From Karalla daura (Eukaryota; Chordata; Actinopteri; Chaetodontiformes; Leiognathidae): DNA of 64,000 nucleotides. This document shows positions 19,219 to 31,230 of the stretch, one piece after another (the first letter of the stretch is position 1; each line of letters opens with the position of its first letter). Position numbers and translations under genes: made by a program. The DNA is taken from contig CM055207.1 of the NCBI GenBank assembly GCA_029224185.1, positions 13,892,791 through 13,956,790 of the forward strand, written 5' to 3'. The notes under the pieces are model-generated. The model saw only the letters and a list, made by a program, of their open reading frames with translations. It was not told the DNA's origin and ran no database searches.

Positions 19219-20630
19219 TGTTCTCATTCAGTTATTAACTCATGATCAGAGCAGGTTCTCATTTGGATCCCTTCAAATCCCACTACACACCTGTGTAGAC
19301 TCAGAAACAGGAGCTTGTTCAAACACCAACCGACCGAATAGCTCTCTCCCTCATAATCTCCTAAAACGATCACAAAAACTGTAGAACACAGACAAAAAAA
19401 AAAACAAAAAAGAAAATGACGACCATAGAAAGCAGCATTGGGATACAAGGCCTCACACCCTCAGAGGATAGATGCTTGTTTGGCAATGAAAGAAAATGGA
19501 TTTTTACTTTCTGTTGATCGATGAGAACATAAAAATGAATATTGTATTTAATCTGTTCCATATTCTGCTTATATTGCTCCCTCAATCTTAGACCCTAGGT
19601 ATTTAACGTACCTCATGTGCTTCATTTTGCGATGACACTGTAAATGCATGAAAACGAGTGGAGAGAAAGAGAGAGAGACGTAGAAAGTACAAAAGGAGCG
19701 AGAGAGATACGGTGATATGTAATTTAGCTTCAGCAATAATGTGACGAGAACATTCGTGCCAATAAAGCTTATTTATGAATGTGAAATGTGAGCGAGAGGC
19801 AGCCAATTTGTCCTGAGAGGCTCTGTCAGCTTTGCCTACGGCTAAAGTTTCTCAACAATAACAAACGGACCTACCGCCGTCTCACTCCACTTCACACACA
19901 CACACACAAAGGTGCACGACAAAATATGCTCAGACACGGACGTGCAGTGTACATATATGCACACTCACCCATTCCTCTCTCTCTCTCTCTCTCTCCCACA
20001 TTAACGCACACACTTACACACCTGCACGCATACAATCTTTGTCTCCTGAGAAATGATATTAATACCTGGCAGGCTTTCAAATGTCAGCCCGCCTCAAACA
20101 AGGTGCACAAAGAACCAATTTATTTATGGATCTGACACTTCTCACGTCTTTCTGCTCCTGAGCTATTTTCTGCTTTCAAAGTGTGTCTTTAGAGCGGGGG
20201 GAGGAAGAGAAGGGGGCGAGGGAGGGACAGAGATGAAGATGTGGACAGACAGACTGACCGAACGCTGGGAAAGGTTTCCAGGCTGGCGGCCAAAGCAAAC
20301 AGGCCCATCCAGGCCCCGAGGAGATGGTATTTTAACTCATAGTCGGGGTAAAATGTCCCTTAGGATGATTTTTTAGGAGTGTGACACTCAGCTGTGATCA
20401 AAGAGTTGCACTGGGCGACAAAAATACCACAAACGTGAGATTATCACAAATCTGCATCCAGGCCTGACAGCCGCTCTTTAATATGAGCTGATGGAGCTTA
20501 TTTACTCTCCTTTTGTCTCTCTCCTCTCTCTTAGTATGCACCTCCACAGTCACACACACATTAGTCCAATCTCCAGAGCTGTTTACTCATTGAGTGATGA
20601 TTGCCTGTTTAAACATCTGTCCACACCAGT

Positions 20631-20632
<2 letters not shown>

Positions 20633-20705
<73 letters not shown>
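20633..20705. repeat. (CA)n microsatellite, about 36 units
   Basis: Longest uninterrupted dinucleotide array in the window. Confidence 0.97.
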
Positions 20706-20707
<2 letters not shown>

Positions 20708-22130
20708 TGCATGGTTAAATGCCTGATTGTGTACCAGACAGCCAGGGACATCATTGTCTGCCATCTAAACCACACACATCTGGTTATGCAGTAATTCGTG
20801 CACACATTTAAAGTTAACCTCTGTGATATTGTAATTAAATATTTGATGCGGTCATTGCAGGTTTGGAACGTGTGTGCTAGACTCACGCTCCCCGGCTTAA
20901 TTGGTTTTAGCTGTGTGTGGACCTCAAATCGTGTTTCCAACTCGATGTCCAACTTTCATTATATTCAGCAAGTCAAGTCATTAAAGTCAGAGGGAAACTG
21001 AGGCTTGTCCCAGCGCCGGCAACTAGGGCTGTTTCTACAGTTACCTTTAATGTTGTGCAGCGCATAACAACTATGATAAAATGGAAAAAGAACAAAGAAA
21101 TGAACCAAAACAAAGGATTTAAAGCTGCACTAATCTATATTTTTGTATTCGCGGTTGGTTAAATTACTGTGTAATGTGAAATCGGATTGCTTGTAGTGAC
21201 AAAACCACGGAGAATTATCACCAGACGCTGCAGCTGGAGCTTTTTAGCTCCTGTTTATCGTTTCCAGGCTGCAACTTTACTGCTTTTGGTCCAGCATCAT
21301 TTCCAGCTGCAGCGGGCAGCTGTTTGCTTCAAAACAAAAGCTCTGCTAAATCTGTTACCTGACCAGCTCCAAACAGTGGACAAAGTGACCGATTTGCTGA
21401 GAGCAGAGTGTGACATCTACTTCCTAATGAACCACATTTTTCTCAGAAAATCCTAAAAACAATTGTTATTGCATGTCACAGCCCGCTAACAAAAATTTCC
21501 TTTTTTTTTTTTAAGCCACGAATGCCACATCATTGTTGTTGTTTTGGCGAGCTCCTCTCGTAAACATGGCTCCACCAGGGACGGCCATTGTGAACATTTC
21601 TCCGAGGCCTGGATATTGAGATTAGCTGAGCAAATGTATTGTTTGCTGACGACCAGGCCTCGGAAAATATAATCACTAACCTCATTCTGCTGTGCAACGG
21701 AGCCCCAGCAAGGCTGCGTGTGTGTGTGTGTCTGAATGGGTAAATGAGCTGCTTCAGATAAAATGCTATACATATGATGTTAGTAAACCATTTCATTTGC
21801 TTTAGAGGTTGAGGTCTCACAGTAATGTAAAACAGACGTTAAAGCTGTGGGACCTGCTAAAAATCAACACTCGAGTCTGTAGCTCCTTGTTACGCTGAAT
21901 GAAGAAAATCAGGCATCGAGGAACTTTTCCTTCCCTGGATTTTCTTGAACAAGCTTGAGGTTAAAAAAAGAATGTCTGTGGTTATATTTCCACTGCAGCT
22001 GGATGGTTGTCTTGCTGTTTCTGGCTGTTGAATCAATAAGCCAATTGGTAGGTTTCAGGTCTGCAAATCTGCTTTTGACATGACTGACCTTACAATCAAA
22101 GTCCACAGTCTGGAAACTATGGCGGATCTA

Positions 22131-22282
22131 AATGGATGGATGGATGGATGGATGGATGGATGGACGAACGTCCATCCATCCATCCATCCATCCATCCATC
22201 CATCCATCCATCCATCCATCCATCCATCCATCCATCCATCCATCCATCCATCCATCCATCCATCCATCCATCCATCCATCCA
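22131..22282. repeat. inverted TGGA / TCCA tetranucleotide array
   Basis: About seven TGGA units, the near-palindromic centre GGACGAACGTCC, then about 27 TCCA units. The first arm can pair with the second. A minus-strand SINE/L2-tail copy begins right after it. Confidence 0.95.
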
Positions 22283-22505
22283 CCCATCTTATATATCTTA
22301 CGTCACATGGCACATACACCATTCACTCTCATACTTACACCTAGGGGCAATTTGGAGTCTGTAATCGACCTATGAGTGTGTTTTTAGACTGTGGTGAAAC
22401 TGAAAGTACCAGCAGCCACTCACACATATAGGGCCTTTAGTCTGACCCAGATGTCAAACCGAGGTCCTGAATGTGTGACAGTGCTAACAAAGTGTCACAG
22501 CATCA
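22283..22505 (-). repeat. SINE/L2-tail-like repeat, copy 3
   Basis: After the TCCA array: 'caccattcactctcatacttacacctaggggcaatttggagtctg', 'aatcgacctatgagtgtgttt', then degraded head-like sequence 'gacagtgctaacaaagtgtcac'. Minus orientation, so the TCCA array is its tail. Confidence 0.65.
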
Positions 22506-23841
22506 CCCATAAAGTCAGACATTGATATTTTTTAAAAGTCGAGCATAGATATTATGCAGGTATTTTCTTGTAATGGACGATTAGTTGCACTCAACACAAC
22601 TCTTTATCTTTGTTGCTTATTGGTTATCAGATATTTACAGTGTCATAACTCTCAGGTTTAGACAATAAAACGATTGGGATACAAAGATTGGTGAGTTCAT
22701 TTTTACCATTACCAACTACGACAAACTACTGTAAAGACCTACTTTTGGTTCCAAAAAAGTTTGTGTACAATGCGCTGGTTGTTTGCTCCTCTTTGCTGGA
22801 AACTGAAACCAGTTGCGATTTTTGATGGAAGGCAGACCAAGCTGCGCAAAAGCGGATCCAGTCAGGCAGGAAGTAAGAAAGAGACTCTGGTCAGAGTTCA
22901 AAGTAAAGCAGTATGTGCATGCTTTAGATCGAACATCAAGGTCTAACACAGGCACAAAAGACTTTAACTACTTACCTATGTCAAAGGCACAAGCATCAAG
23001 GAGAAAGGGCAGAATTAAAGGAACCGTGTGACGCCATGTGGAGAAATAAAACGTTTCGCCGCTGGAACGCAGTGCCACTGTGCTCCGCCAAATCAGGTCG
23101 CAAGAGTCCTGACATTCTTGACTTGGAGTTGTCTTTCATCACTTGAGCCAAGACGGTCATTCAGTCTTCTTTTAGCAGTGGAACAGCTTTTAAATTAGGG
23201 GGTTTCATTCATAGACTGCACCCCGCAGAAGGTTATCTGTGCTTTTATCTTTAATTGCAGACTGTTCTGACTCTCTGGACTGCTCGCTTTCAGAAGACAT
23301 TTCATCCCTGCAAGACGTTTATATAACCCATATGGATTGGTGTCATTACCTTACCTTCGCTGGCTGTCTGTCAGTATTAGAGCTTCTGAGTTTACAGCCC
23401 AAGAGGGACCAGACTTCAGCACTCAGGGTATTACTGAATTAAAATAAAGTGAGCATATTTAAATTTCTTTTGGAAAAAAAGGATTTTATTTAACCAAAAG
23501 AATGTCTTCCTTGTCAGTTCTCTATTTGTTACACATAATCATTTTTACTCGTTTCTTCTTTCATTTTTGTTTTAGTGCATTAAGTCTAATGTTGTGTGAT
23601 TACCCAACGAAACGCTTTGCACAAGAGCACTTCATAGTTGTGTTTTGTTTTTTTTGCATTGTGAGAAATTGTGGCGTTCGGGCTCCCACGCATTAGTCTG
23701 AAGTCAATTTGTGCGGTTATTTCTGTCCGCTTACACACGGCTCTGTAAGAAACTGCTATTGATGTGAGGGTACAGCACAGCAGACTAGGTAATGGTCTGA
23801 CTGTATGCAGCACAGATGTAAACCTGTAAACCTAGAAAGAG

Positions 23842-23843
<2 letters not shown>

Positions 23844-23874
<31 letters not shown>
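23844..23874. repeat. (GA)n microsatellite
   Basis: About 15 GA units in intergenic DNA. Confidence 0.95.
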
Positions 23875-23877
<3 letters not shown>

Positions 23878-24754
23878 GGGAGCGATGATAGCAGACAGCT
23901 TCTCCCAGAAGACAGGAGTCAAAGCGTCAGGTGGAGGTGGAGTTGATTAAAACCTCAGATACTTGCAGAGAAGCAATGAAGCAGCGCAGCATGGGCAGAA
24001 CATTACATTTTGGAGAACAACAACAGAAAAATCACCTGACCGATGTGTACATTCATCTGGAGGGGAGTTCTGCTATGAAATGACCATGGTATGAAACAAT
24101 TTCCAGGCTGCAACTAAATATACATTTCTCAACAGAGAGTCTGTTTATGATGATCAACAATGGAAGCGGGGGTCCATCGAGTTACACAAGGAGTGAAGGA
24201 ATGATTACGGTCATGACTAAATCCAACATTTTGTCAACAACTACCAAACGCTTTATTTTCTCCACCTTTGTACCCCATTTCACTTTGATTTCTAGAACGC
24301 AAATGTATCATTTTTGGGGCATTTGCTGAAATAGCTGATGTCTACCTGGTATTTTTCAATCTTACCATTCCCCAGAAGACACATTGTCTCTTCATAGTGC
24401 TACTCAGTCTGCACACAACTTTTGCTGTATCAGTTGCCCTCATTCGCTCTGATTGCGAGTTGCTTTCTCTTTTTTGCTCTTCTATATGAAAATTTAAATT
24501 GGTCCACAATGCATTATTGCCTTGGCCCTCTCTGCAGATCATATCAGGTCTGTACCTCAGCTTCCTCTTGTGTTCATGATTCATCCTCAAGGCCAAGTCT
24601 TTTTGTAACCCTCCCCTCCCCTCTTGGTAATCTCCTCTTGGTCCTGTACTCTCACCTCGCTTCACCTTTTGCTCACTTCGGGGTCCAAAAACTTTATACA
24701 CTCCCCAAGCTGTTGGACCAGTCTATTTTAGTGCGGTCACAATGTCACGCTACT

Positions 24755-24875
24755 TTAGGCTGAGAGAGACTCTAAATTGTCCTCAGAATGTGGAGGTAAG
24801 AGCAAACGGTGTGGGTGCCCTGCAATGGACTGGAGACCTGTTCAGGATGTATGCCCTGCCTTCTCCTATACAAAA
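24755..24875 (+). repeat. SINE/L2-tail-like repeat fragment, copy 4
   Basis: 'gagagactctaaattgtcc', 'atgtggaggtaagagcaaacggtgtg', 'caatggactggagacctgtt'. Plus orientation, truncated before the tail. Confidence 0.55.
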
Positions 24876-25988
24876 CAATAACCAATGATTTCTCTGCCAG
24901 TTGTTTTATTACCGCATATTACAATCTGTTATATTAAAAGTATGCAAAGTGTATGTTATGTGTGTGCACATACACTGGAACAATCTCGAACACGGCATCA
25001 GCACCCAGCATTTGCTCTCTACAAATCCACCTCTCCCAAGACATATATAACATAAATCCTCCTTGACAACACTCAAAATTGTAGAATTAATTATTTGCCT
25101 GTCTGCCGGCAAGCCTTTCTCCGTAAACATAATTTTGTTTCTCGCCGAATCAATCTGAGTTAATCTGTGGATCTGATCGGGCCGCTGGCCAGAGAACATA
25201 TGTTCTCGGCTGACTGCTTTACACACTGTCCAGCTGCTGAGAGCCTCTGAAACATCTGTCCGCTATTGTCTGCTTCCATTCATCAGAGGTATCGCTGCGT
25301 CTTCAACACAACACACACACACACACAGACACACACACGCACACATTTGCACACACAGATATAGACGCCTCAGCTTCATGTCGCACATCTCAAACACTCT
25401 ATTTTAACACCCATCTGTATTTATAGCTCTGCGTTAAAAGGCCTGTCACCTGACCAAGCTGCGTAGTGAGGGGGAGAGAAAGAAAGGGAAGAGAACAGCT
25501 TTTATTAGGAGTGACGCTAACCCCGCGAGAGACAGCGCTCTTTAAAAACTATGAAACGCCCGTCCGACAATGCGAGGGGAAGAGGGGAGGAGAGCAAAGT
25601 GAAATTGTTTGTCTCGCCGCCACAAAATTACTGTCTCAAGTAAGCCGTGAGAAAAAGGAGGGAGTAAGTGCGAGGCAATCAGACATCTCTCTCTCCCTCT
25701 CTCTCTGTCACACACACAATCTCACACTCAGCGTTTCTCCTTCCTCCCAGCGCAGACACACACTTATGCATGTCAACACGATTCCAGTCAACGTTACTTA
25801 AAAACCATGTGTTCCGCTCTGCGAAAAGAATTACGAAGGACTGATTTTTGTTCTCGCCTCTCTCTCGGCTCTCCTGCTTTTCAGTTCCCCCGCAGGCGGA
25901 TGATTGCCTGTGCAACGAGCACTTTGATCCGTGAATGAGACGGGCCGCAAATAACACTGACAGAGACATTTGTATGGGTTGTAGCACT

Positions 25989-26084
25989 TCCAAGTTCATT
26001 GTCATGTTTGCTTTGTCTCTTTAGTTTTGCCGGGCCTGTGTGTTTGCCCTGTCAATAATTCGAGGCAAATGTCGTGTTTGTGGG
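25989..26084 (+). repeat. duplicated non-coding segment, copy A
   Basis: Shares with 27188-27282 the ordered blocks CCAAGTTC, TTTGCTTTGTCTCT, TGTGTTT.CCTGTCAATAAT, C.AGG..AATGT and TGTTTGT.GG. No open frame, no transposon signature. Could be a duplicated regulatory element or a low-copy repeat. Confidence 0.6.
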
Positions 26085-27187
26085 CTCGGCGTTTTGTGGA
26101 TCGTTGTCTTCATGGATTCACCCCATTAATAACAACAATAAAAAAGACTGCAAGTAAATAAAAACAAACGCAAATGGAAGCTTCCTTCAGACCACAATAG
26201 CATGGCTGTAAAAATCTGAAACAGCCTGAGAACAAAGCTGGGTAAACTCTGACGACCCTAGGACAGGTTTTGTTCTTACATTTTCAAGGGGACCATGGAA
26301 TGGGAACCAATTTTAATTTTTTTTGATAACAACAGTCTGATGGGCAGGTCTGAAAAGAGCATCATGTCCTCATTCATATATTAATCTGGAATATTGAAAT
26401 GCTGATTTACACCGGGGAATCTGAACAGAGACAGATTGTGACGTAAAATAAGATGCAACATAAACCATATGGCCCCCCATCTCCAAGACAGTTTGCATCT
26501 GGAGAATGCTCCAAATGTTCAGAGAAACCACCTCAAACATTCTATGATGCTGACTTTCCACAATCTGACATCTGATATTTAACGCTGACAATTCTCGAAT
26601 GTGACATGAAATATTCCAAAGCATTCAGGACATACTAGAGACTTCACACACTGGAACGTTATCAAATCAAAACATTCTAGAACATAGACTTCACGGAATG
26701 TCACACAAAACATTGTAGAAGGCTGAAATTCTGAAAAGAATCATCAATCGTAGAATGGAGCCATTCCAGAATGCGTCAAAAATGAAGAAAAACTAACACT
26801 CTGTCATGCAATATCAGGTTCTAGAATGCAAATTTGTCTGCCGTCAAACAATCTGGCTGAAATGAAACTGGAATGTAAAGTCGCATGATTGTTCATGTGA
26901 GAAGACAGCCAATCATCATGTGGGAGCCAGATAAAAATGAAAATGATCTTGTCAAAAAAACAGGTCGTCAAATTCCCACATCTAAACAGGATAGTAAAGG
27001 GGTTTGTAAAATACTGATGAAACCAGTGTTCCATAGCTGCGATGTTAACAGCCTGCAAAAAGAAATACTCAGTTCAACCATTGTAGGTCACCTTTAAAAA
27101 TCTCTTGCAGATCTGACTGAGCTGTGCCGGGCCTCATGTGTAAAATCAGTGGAACTTCCCTTTAGTGGAATAATTGTTCCATCACCA

Positions 27188-27282
27188 CCAAGTTCGTTGC
27201 AATATTTGCTTTGTCTCTGGCTCGGGGCTGCTGGCTCCTGTGTTTCCTGTCAATAATCCAAGGTGAATGTGATGTTTGTCGG
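27188..27282 (+). repeat. duplicated non-coding segment, copy B
   Basis: Second copy, about 1.2 kb from copy A, in the same orientation and with near-identical block spacing. It lies about 600 bases upstream of the GA-rich putative grin2c leader. Confidence 0.6.
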
Positions 27283-27765
27283 TTTATTGACTGTGTAAAA
27301 ATGTATTCACACTGATAAACATTGGACAGAGCCTGAGTGGGAAAACAAAACCATTACTGGGTTCATGTTGGAACAGCTGATGGCAAATGGGAGGGGTGGC
27401 GATGGCTGGTGGGGTATGAAAAAAAGAGAAAAGACAGAAGAAAAAAAAGAGAAAAGACAGAAGAGCAATATGCAGGAAAGATTTAAGGAAACGAAGGCGG
27501 GATACCTGACAGGATGAAGGTGAATAATACTGAGCAGCAAAAAAGTGGGCTGGGAGAGGAGGATGAGGAGAAGGAGGGGTTGTTCTGAAAGTGAGCAAGA
27601 GGGAAGAGAGGGAGGCAAACATCCTCACGCCCATCATCACCACGACTCACAGGCAGCCCCTCCTGTGATGGAGTGAGAGGAGATAGAGAGATAAAGAAAA
27701 GATGGAGTTAAATAGGAAATGGAAAGCTGGATTACTGGTGTGACAGCACCGGCGGATGACGGCGG

Positions 27766-27766
27766 C

Positions 27767-27797
<31 letters not shown>

Positions 27798-27802
27798 GAG
27801 AG
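27766..27802. repeat. (GA)n microsatellite
   Basis: GA units with a CG interruption, at the left edge of the putative grin2c promoter/leader. Confidence 0.9.
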
Positions 27803-28254
27803 GAACTCTAGGGGGTGAGAGAGAGAGAAAAGATCAGTGCAACAGGATGAGGACCTGCTAGTGCACAGCTCCGACCCCGCAGACCTGCCATCTGTCCCGC
27901 TGCTAGTCTCTGTGTTCCCGGCGCGTCCTCCAGCGGCCAACATCTGGATCACCAGCGCATCCATATGGGAGAGAGGGCAGGGGGGGAGCAAACACCCCAG
28001 ACCTGAGCCTCCCCTCTGCCTTCCTGATCACACGGGAGCAGGAGGAGGACGGAGGAGAGAGGGACAGGGGAGTACCATCAGCATCCGAGGAGGAGATGGA
28101 AAAACTTTTCTTGCTCTGAAGATGCCGAGGCGCGCAGGACCTTTTCCTCCGCCGCCTGTGAGATTTCTCTAACTTCACATGGATCTGTTGCGTCTCCTGA
28201 GGGACAGGGAAAAGGAGACGGAGGAGAAAGAGGAGAAGGGAAGAGAGGAGCTGG

Positions 28255-28269
28255 AAGAAGAGCGGGAGG

Positions 28270-28306
<37 letters not shown>

Positions 28307-28325
28307 GGAAGAAGAGGAGGAGGAC
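28255..28325. repeat. GGA-triplet purine tract
   Basis: Nearly uninterrupted purine run of GGA/GAA triplets in the putative grin2c leader, potentially able to form triplex or G-rich structure. Confidence 0.9.
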
Positions 28326-28855
28326 GCATCAGCACCACCGCCGCCGCCGCTCAAGTGTTACCGGGGCTGAGGAGGCATCTTATCACCCTTCCTCCCCCTC
28401 CTCTCCTCTCCTTCTCTCTTCTCCACATCCGAGCAGCGGGGAGCCTGAGGGATACAGACAGGGAGCTAAACACAGTGGCTCCTCACACATATTCACAATC
28501 ACACACATCCACATACACACAGACACACACACACACAAACACAGTAGCTGCTCGTCTAGGAGCTCCTGCACCTCTCCTCTTCTGTCACCCTCACTTCCCA
28601 TCCTCCCTCCCTCTCTTTTTCCCATTTTGATGTCCCGTCTTCACCTCCAGGACCACTTGTAAAAACCGTCACTGTGACAGAGAGGAGACAGACTCGAGAG
28701 CAGGCTGCGGATAAAGTGAGGAGTTGGAAGGAGATTTTTTTTCGTCTTTTTTTAAAATATATTTTGGAGATCACACAGGCTCGCTGTCACGTTGTGAAGT
28801 GCTCCAGGGCTGTGTGTGTGCGTGTGTAGACATCCAGAGACATCCAGGGCTGCCA

Positions 28856-28921
28856 CACACACACACACACACAAGCACACGCACACACACGCGCGCAAAT
28901 ACATACACGCACACACACGCA
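28856..28921. repeat. interrupted (CA)n microsatellite
   Basis: CA units broken by CG, AG and TA, including a GCGCGC stretch at about 28890. Confidence 0.85.
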
Positions 28922-29030
28922 CGGACCTCAGTGATAACTGACTGGCTCTCATACAGAGGAGGCTGGGTGTAAATGCGTACTCCTACAGGTGCCGAGAGGG
29001 GAGAGAGGCAGGCGAAAACTGGGTGAGAGG

Positions 29031-29033
29031 GGG

Positions 29034-29067
<34 letters not shown>

Positions 29068-29069
29068 CT
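29031..29069. repeat. (GA)n microsatellite
   Basis: GA repeat with one A insertion, ending 11 bases before the putative leader ATG. Confidence 0.95.
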
Positions 29070-29079
29070 TGGAGGAAGG

Positions 29080-29114
29080 ATGGAGTTCAAGTTGAATGAC
29101 AGCAAAAAGCGCAG
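29080..29114 (+). other. grin2c: candidate uORF start in grin2c leader (spans splice junction)
   Basis: ATG in strong context (A at -3, G at +4) followed by EFKLNDSKKR and the first two bases of another Arg, then a CAG|GTAAGC donor. Joined to the acceptor before 37770, the frame reads two Arg codons and TAG at 37774-37776. That would be a 13-residue uORF, MEFKLNDSKKRRR, stopping 9 bases before the GluN2C ATG. The junction itself is inferred. A different gene starting here cannot be excluded. Confidence 0.4.
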
Positions 29115-29314
29115 GTAAGCCCGACGCACGCACACACGCTCCTGCCCTGTTAATGTTGTCTGGAGTTTTCACTGTGCGTGAGAGAGTGAATGAGTGGGCT
29201 ACGAGGTGAAGAGGAGTCGAGGGGGACTGCTTGTTATGTAATAACACATTAATACATTATACTTATGTAGCACTTCTCAGAGCGCGCATTGATGCTGAAC
29301 ATAGAAAATACACA

Positions 29315-29470
29315 GATTCCATCCATCCATTGTTCCATCCATCCATTGATCTATCCATCCATCTCCATCATCTTACCTGCTTTGTACCTGAATGGTGTCG
29401 TCAGGATCTTCTGGAGTGAGTACAGGGGTAGGCAGGGAACACACCCTGGACAGGTCACCAGTGCAGCACA

Positions 29471-29503
<33 letters not shown>

Positions 29504-29705
29504 ATTCACACCAATTTGGAGTCTGCAATCGATCTCAACATGCATGTTTTAGGTCTGTGGGAGGAAACTGGGGTACCTGGAAACAACCTGCAGACCCAGG
29601 GAGAACATGCAGAAAGGCCTAACCAGGATTTGAACCTGGGACCTTCTTTCTGTGAGATGACAGCGCTGTTCACTGAGGCACTGTTTCACCAGACAAGAAT
29701 ATTTT
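29315..29705 (-). repeat. SINE/L2-tail-like repeat, copy 5 (near full length)
   Basis: Minus orientation: TCCATCCATC tail, 'cctggacaggtcaccagtgcagcacag', a CA repeat, 'caccattcacaccaatttggagtctg', 'gggagaacatgcag', 'gaacctgggacctt' (complement of a tRNA-like B box) and 'gacagcgctgttcactgaggca'. The best-preserved copy in the window. Confidence 0.75.
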
Positions 29706-30489
29706 TGACACAAACCCTGGATGCTCACATGAAACTAACAATGCAAGCACTCAAACACTTTATCTAGTCTTGAGCACCACTTAAAGGTCTTTTACGACGT
29801 TGCATTCACGCACACATTTTCCTATCTCCTTGTAATTAGTGCTTGAACTCTGCTTGTATTGTATGAGTACTTACACCACTGCACTCTGAGGAATGTAGTG
29901 CAGTATTTATTGCTGCACTTTTGTGCTGTAGCCTGAGTGTTTGTACCCCATTCTGTTGAATAAAAATGACTGAATGTAGCATGCCAGGTCCACCTGCTCA
30001 TCCTGGAGCTCTACGCTCTAAGGTCACAGGATCGGGATTTTTTGGGGGGGAGCAAGGGTGCTGAGTCTCAGTGCGAGCAGTCACACTTCCAGTTTTTATA
30101 AGTGAAGAGGTTCCTCAGGAGAAAGCTCCCATCTGCTGCTGACAGACACACAGCAGCCAGTTGTTGTTAGAACAGGATCCACTGTAAGAGGACATATTAG
30201 CATTTTTCACTCTGAGTTTTGCTGCTTGTTGGGTGTGTGTGAGTGTGTGAGTGTGTGTGTGTGTAGGTACGATCCTTGCACACCTTGCATGCACACTTAC
30301 TCAATATGACTCATTTACTTATGGATTATGGATGTTGCCGTTGCAGTGTTTTACTGTCGTAACAGTTATGTGGTAATGCTCATCGATTTGTCCCATAAGC
30401 TGAAGGTAGCAGCTCTCATTTTTCTCCATTAGTGACAGAAGCGCCTCTCTGCTCCACTTTACATGCTGTATATCATGTTGCACTACAGT

Positions 30490-31230
30490 TTCTCCCAGAA
30501 GCCTAGACCAGTGGTTGACAATATGTGGCTCAGGACCCCTCAGAGGGCTCGCAGGATAGATATGAGGGGTCCGGAGATGATTAATGGGGCAAGAAGAGTG
30601 AAATAAATGAGAGTATATCTCATCTAAAACTATTTTGAGTACTTTCTGGATACTTTTAACTGTTCAGTATGCTGAACATCTTCTGTCAGGGTGCACACTG
30701 ACGGGGAAGCTCCTTTCTGCTCCAGTTATCAGGGACCAACATTTCTTAAAGCTGCACAGGTTGCTGTTAGAAGGACTCTCAGGATAAATTTAAGGGGCCT
30801 CGAGATGATTAAAGGGATGATGTAAGAAAAAAAAAACACATTTATCTTAGATGAAATTCAATTAAAATTCTCTGGCTCTTGTTTAAGTTCTTGTCTCAGT
30901 GAAATATTGGCCACTTTGATCTCTCTGGACTTTTGAATATCCTTGCTGAGTCTGCAAACTGCTGCTTTTTAGATGTCACACACCATCGTTTTGTTTTAGC
31001 CCCACACATCATGTCAGGTGGTTCCCAATCACGGGCCCCAGTGGGTCCCATGATTGATCGTAGGGGTCAGAAGATGCTACTCTGGGATTATTATCTTTAC
31101 ATATCTATATCTATATGATTATTATAAGGAACAACAGAAAAAAAGATCTTACATGTGATGGATTTGGACTAAAATCCTGTTTAGCAGCTCAACATGGTAG
31201 TTTCAATGACCCATCCCAATGCAATATTGA
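30490..31230 (+). repeat. three diverged copies of a dispersed repeat
   Basis: Segments near 30505-30650, 30745-30930 and 31008-31230 share motif order: 'gtggtt...', 'aggataga.at.aggggtc', 'gagatgatta', an A-rich stretch, 'atctca/tcttagatgaaa'. It resembles decayed DNA-transposon-type repeats, but the family was not identified. Confidence 0.45.

Larger units (their letters stand above)
16300..27839. other. intergenic region between rgs9 and grin2c
   Basis: About 11.5 kb with no open frame resembling a known protein. Holds CA/TG microsatellites, two plus-strand SINE/L2-tail copies, an inverted TGGA/TCCA array, GA repeats, a CTCF-like motif just past rgs9, and a 95-bp non-coding sequence present twice (25989-26084 and 27188-27282). 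Confidence 0.8.
27840..29114 (+). promoter_or_regulatory. grin2c: putative grin2c promoter and 5' leader exon(s)
   Basis: Between the intergenic repeats and the first grin2c intron lies about 1.25 kb of unusual composition: CpG-richer at 27860-28350, a GGA-triplet tract at 28255-28325, GA repeats at 29031-29069, and a near-ideal donor CAG|GTAAGC at 29115. The coding exon at 37786 has its own acceptor 17 bases before the ATG, so a non-coding upstream exon must exist, and this is the best candidate seen. The transcription start is not resolved. Mammalian GRIN2 genes also carry non-coding 5' exons. Confidence 0.4.

Noticed and set aside
22131..22282. CRISPR-like array
   Set aside because: A simple tetranucleotide repeat with no spacers, in a vertebrate genome.
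22055..22375. Several open frames of MDGW / HPSI repeats
   Set aside because: Translation of the TGGA/TCCA microsatellite, not a protein.
25192..25207. GAGAACATATGTTCTC as a glucocorticoid/androgen response element
   Set aside because: The half-sites AGAACA and TGTTCT are separated by 2 bases, not the 3 needed for steroid receptor dimers.
29080..29114. MEFKLNDSKKR as the first exon of an unrelated protein gene
   Set aside because: Not excluded, but no following exon in frame was recognised before grin2c, so it is kept only as a leader uORF candidate.
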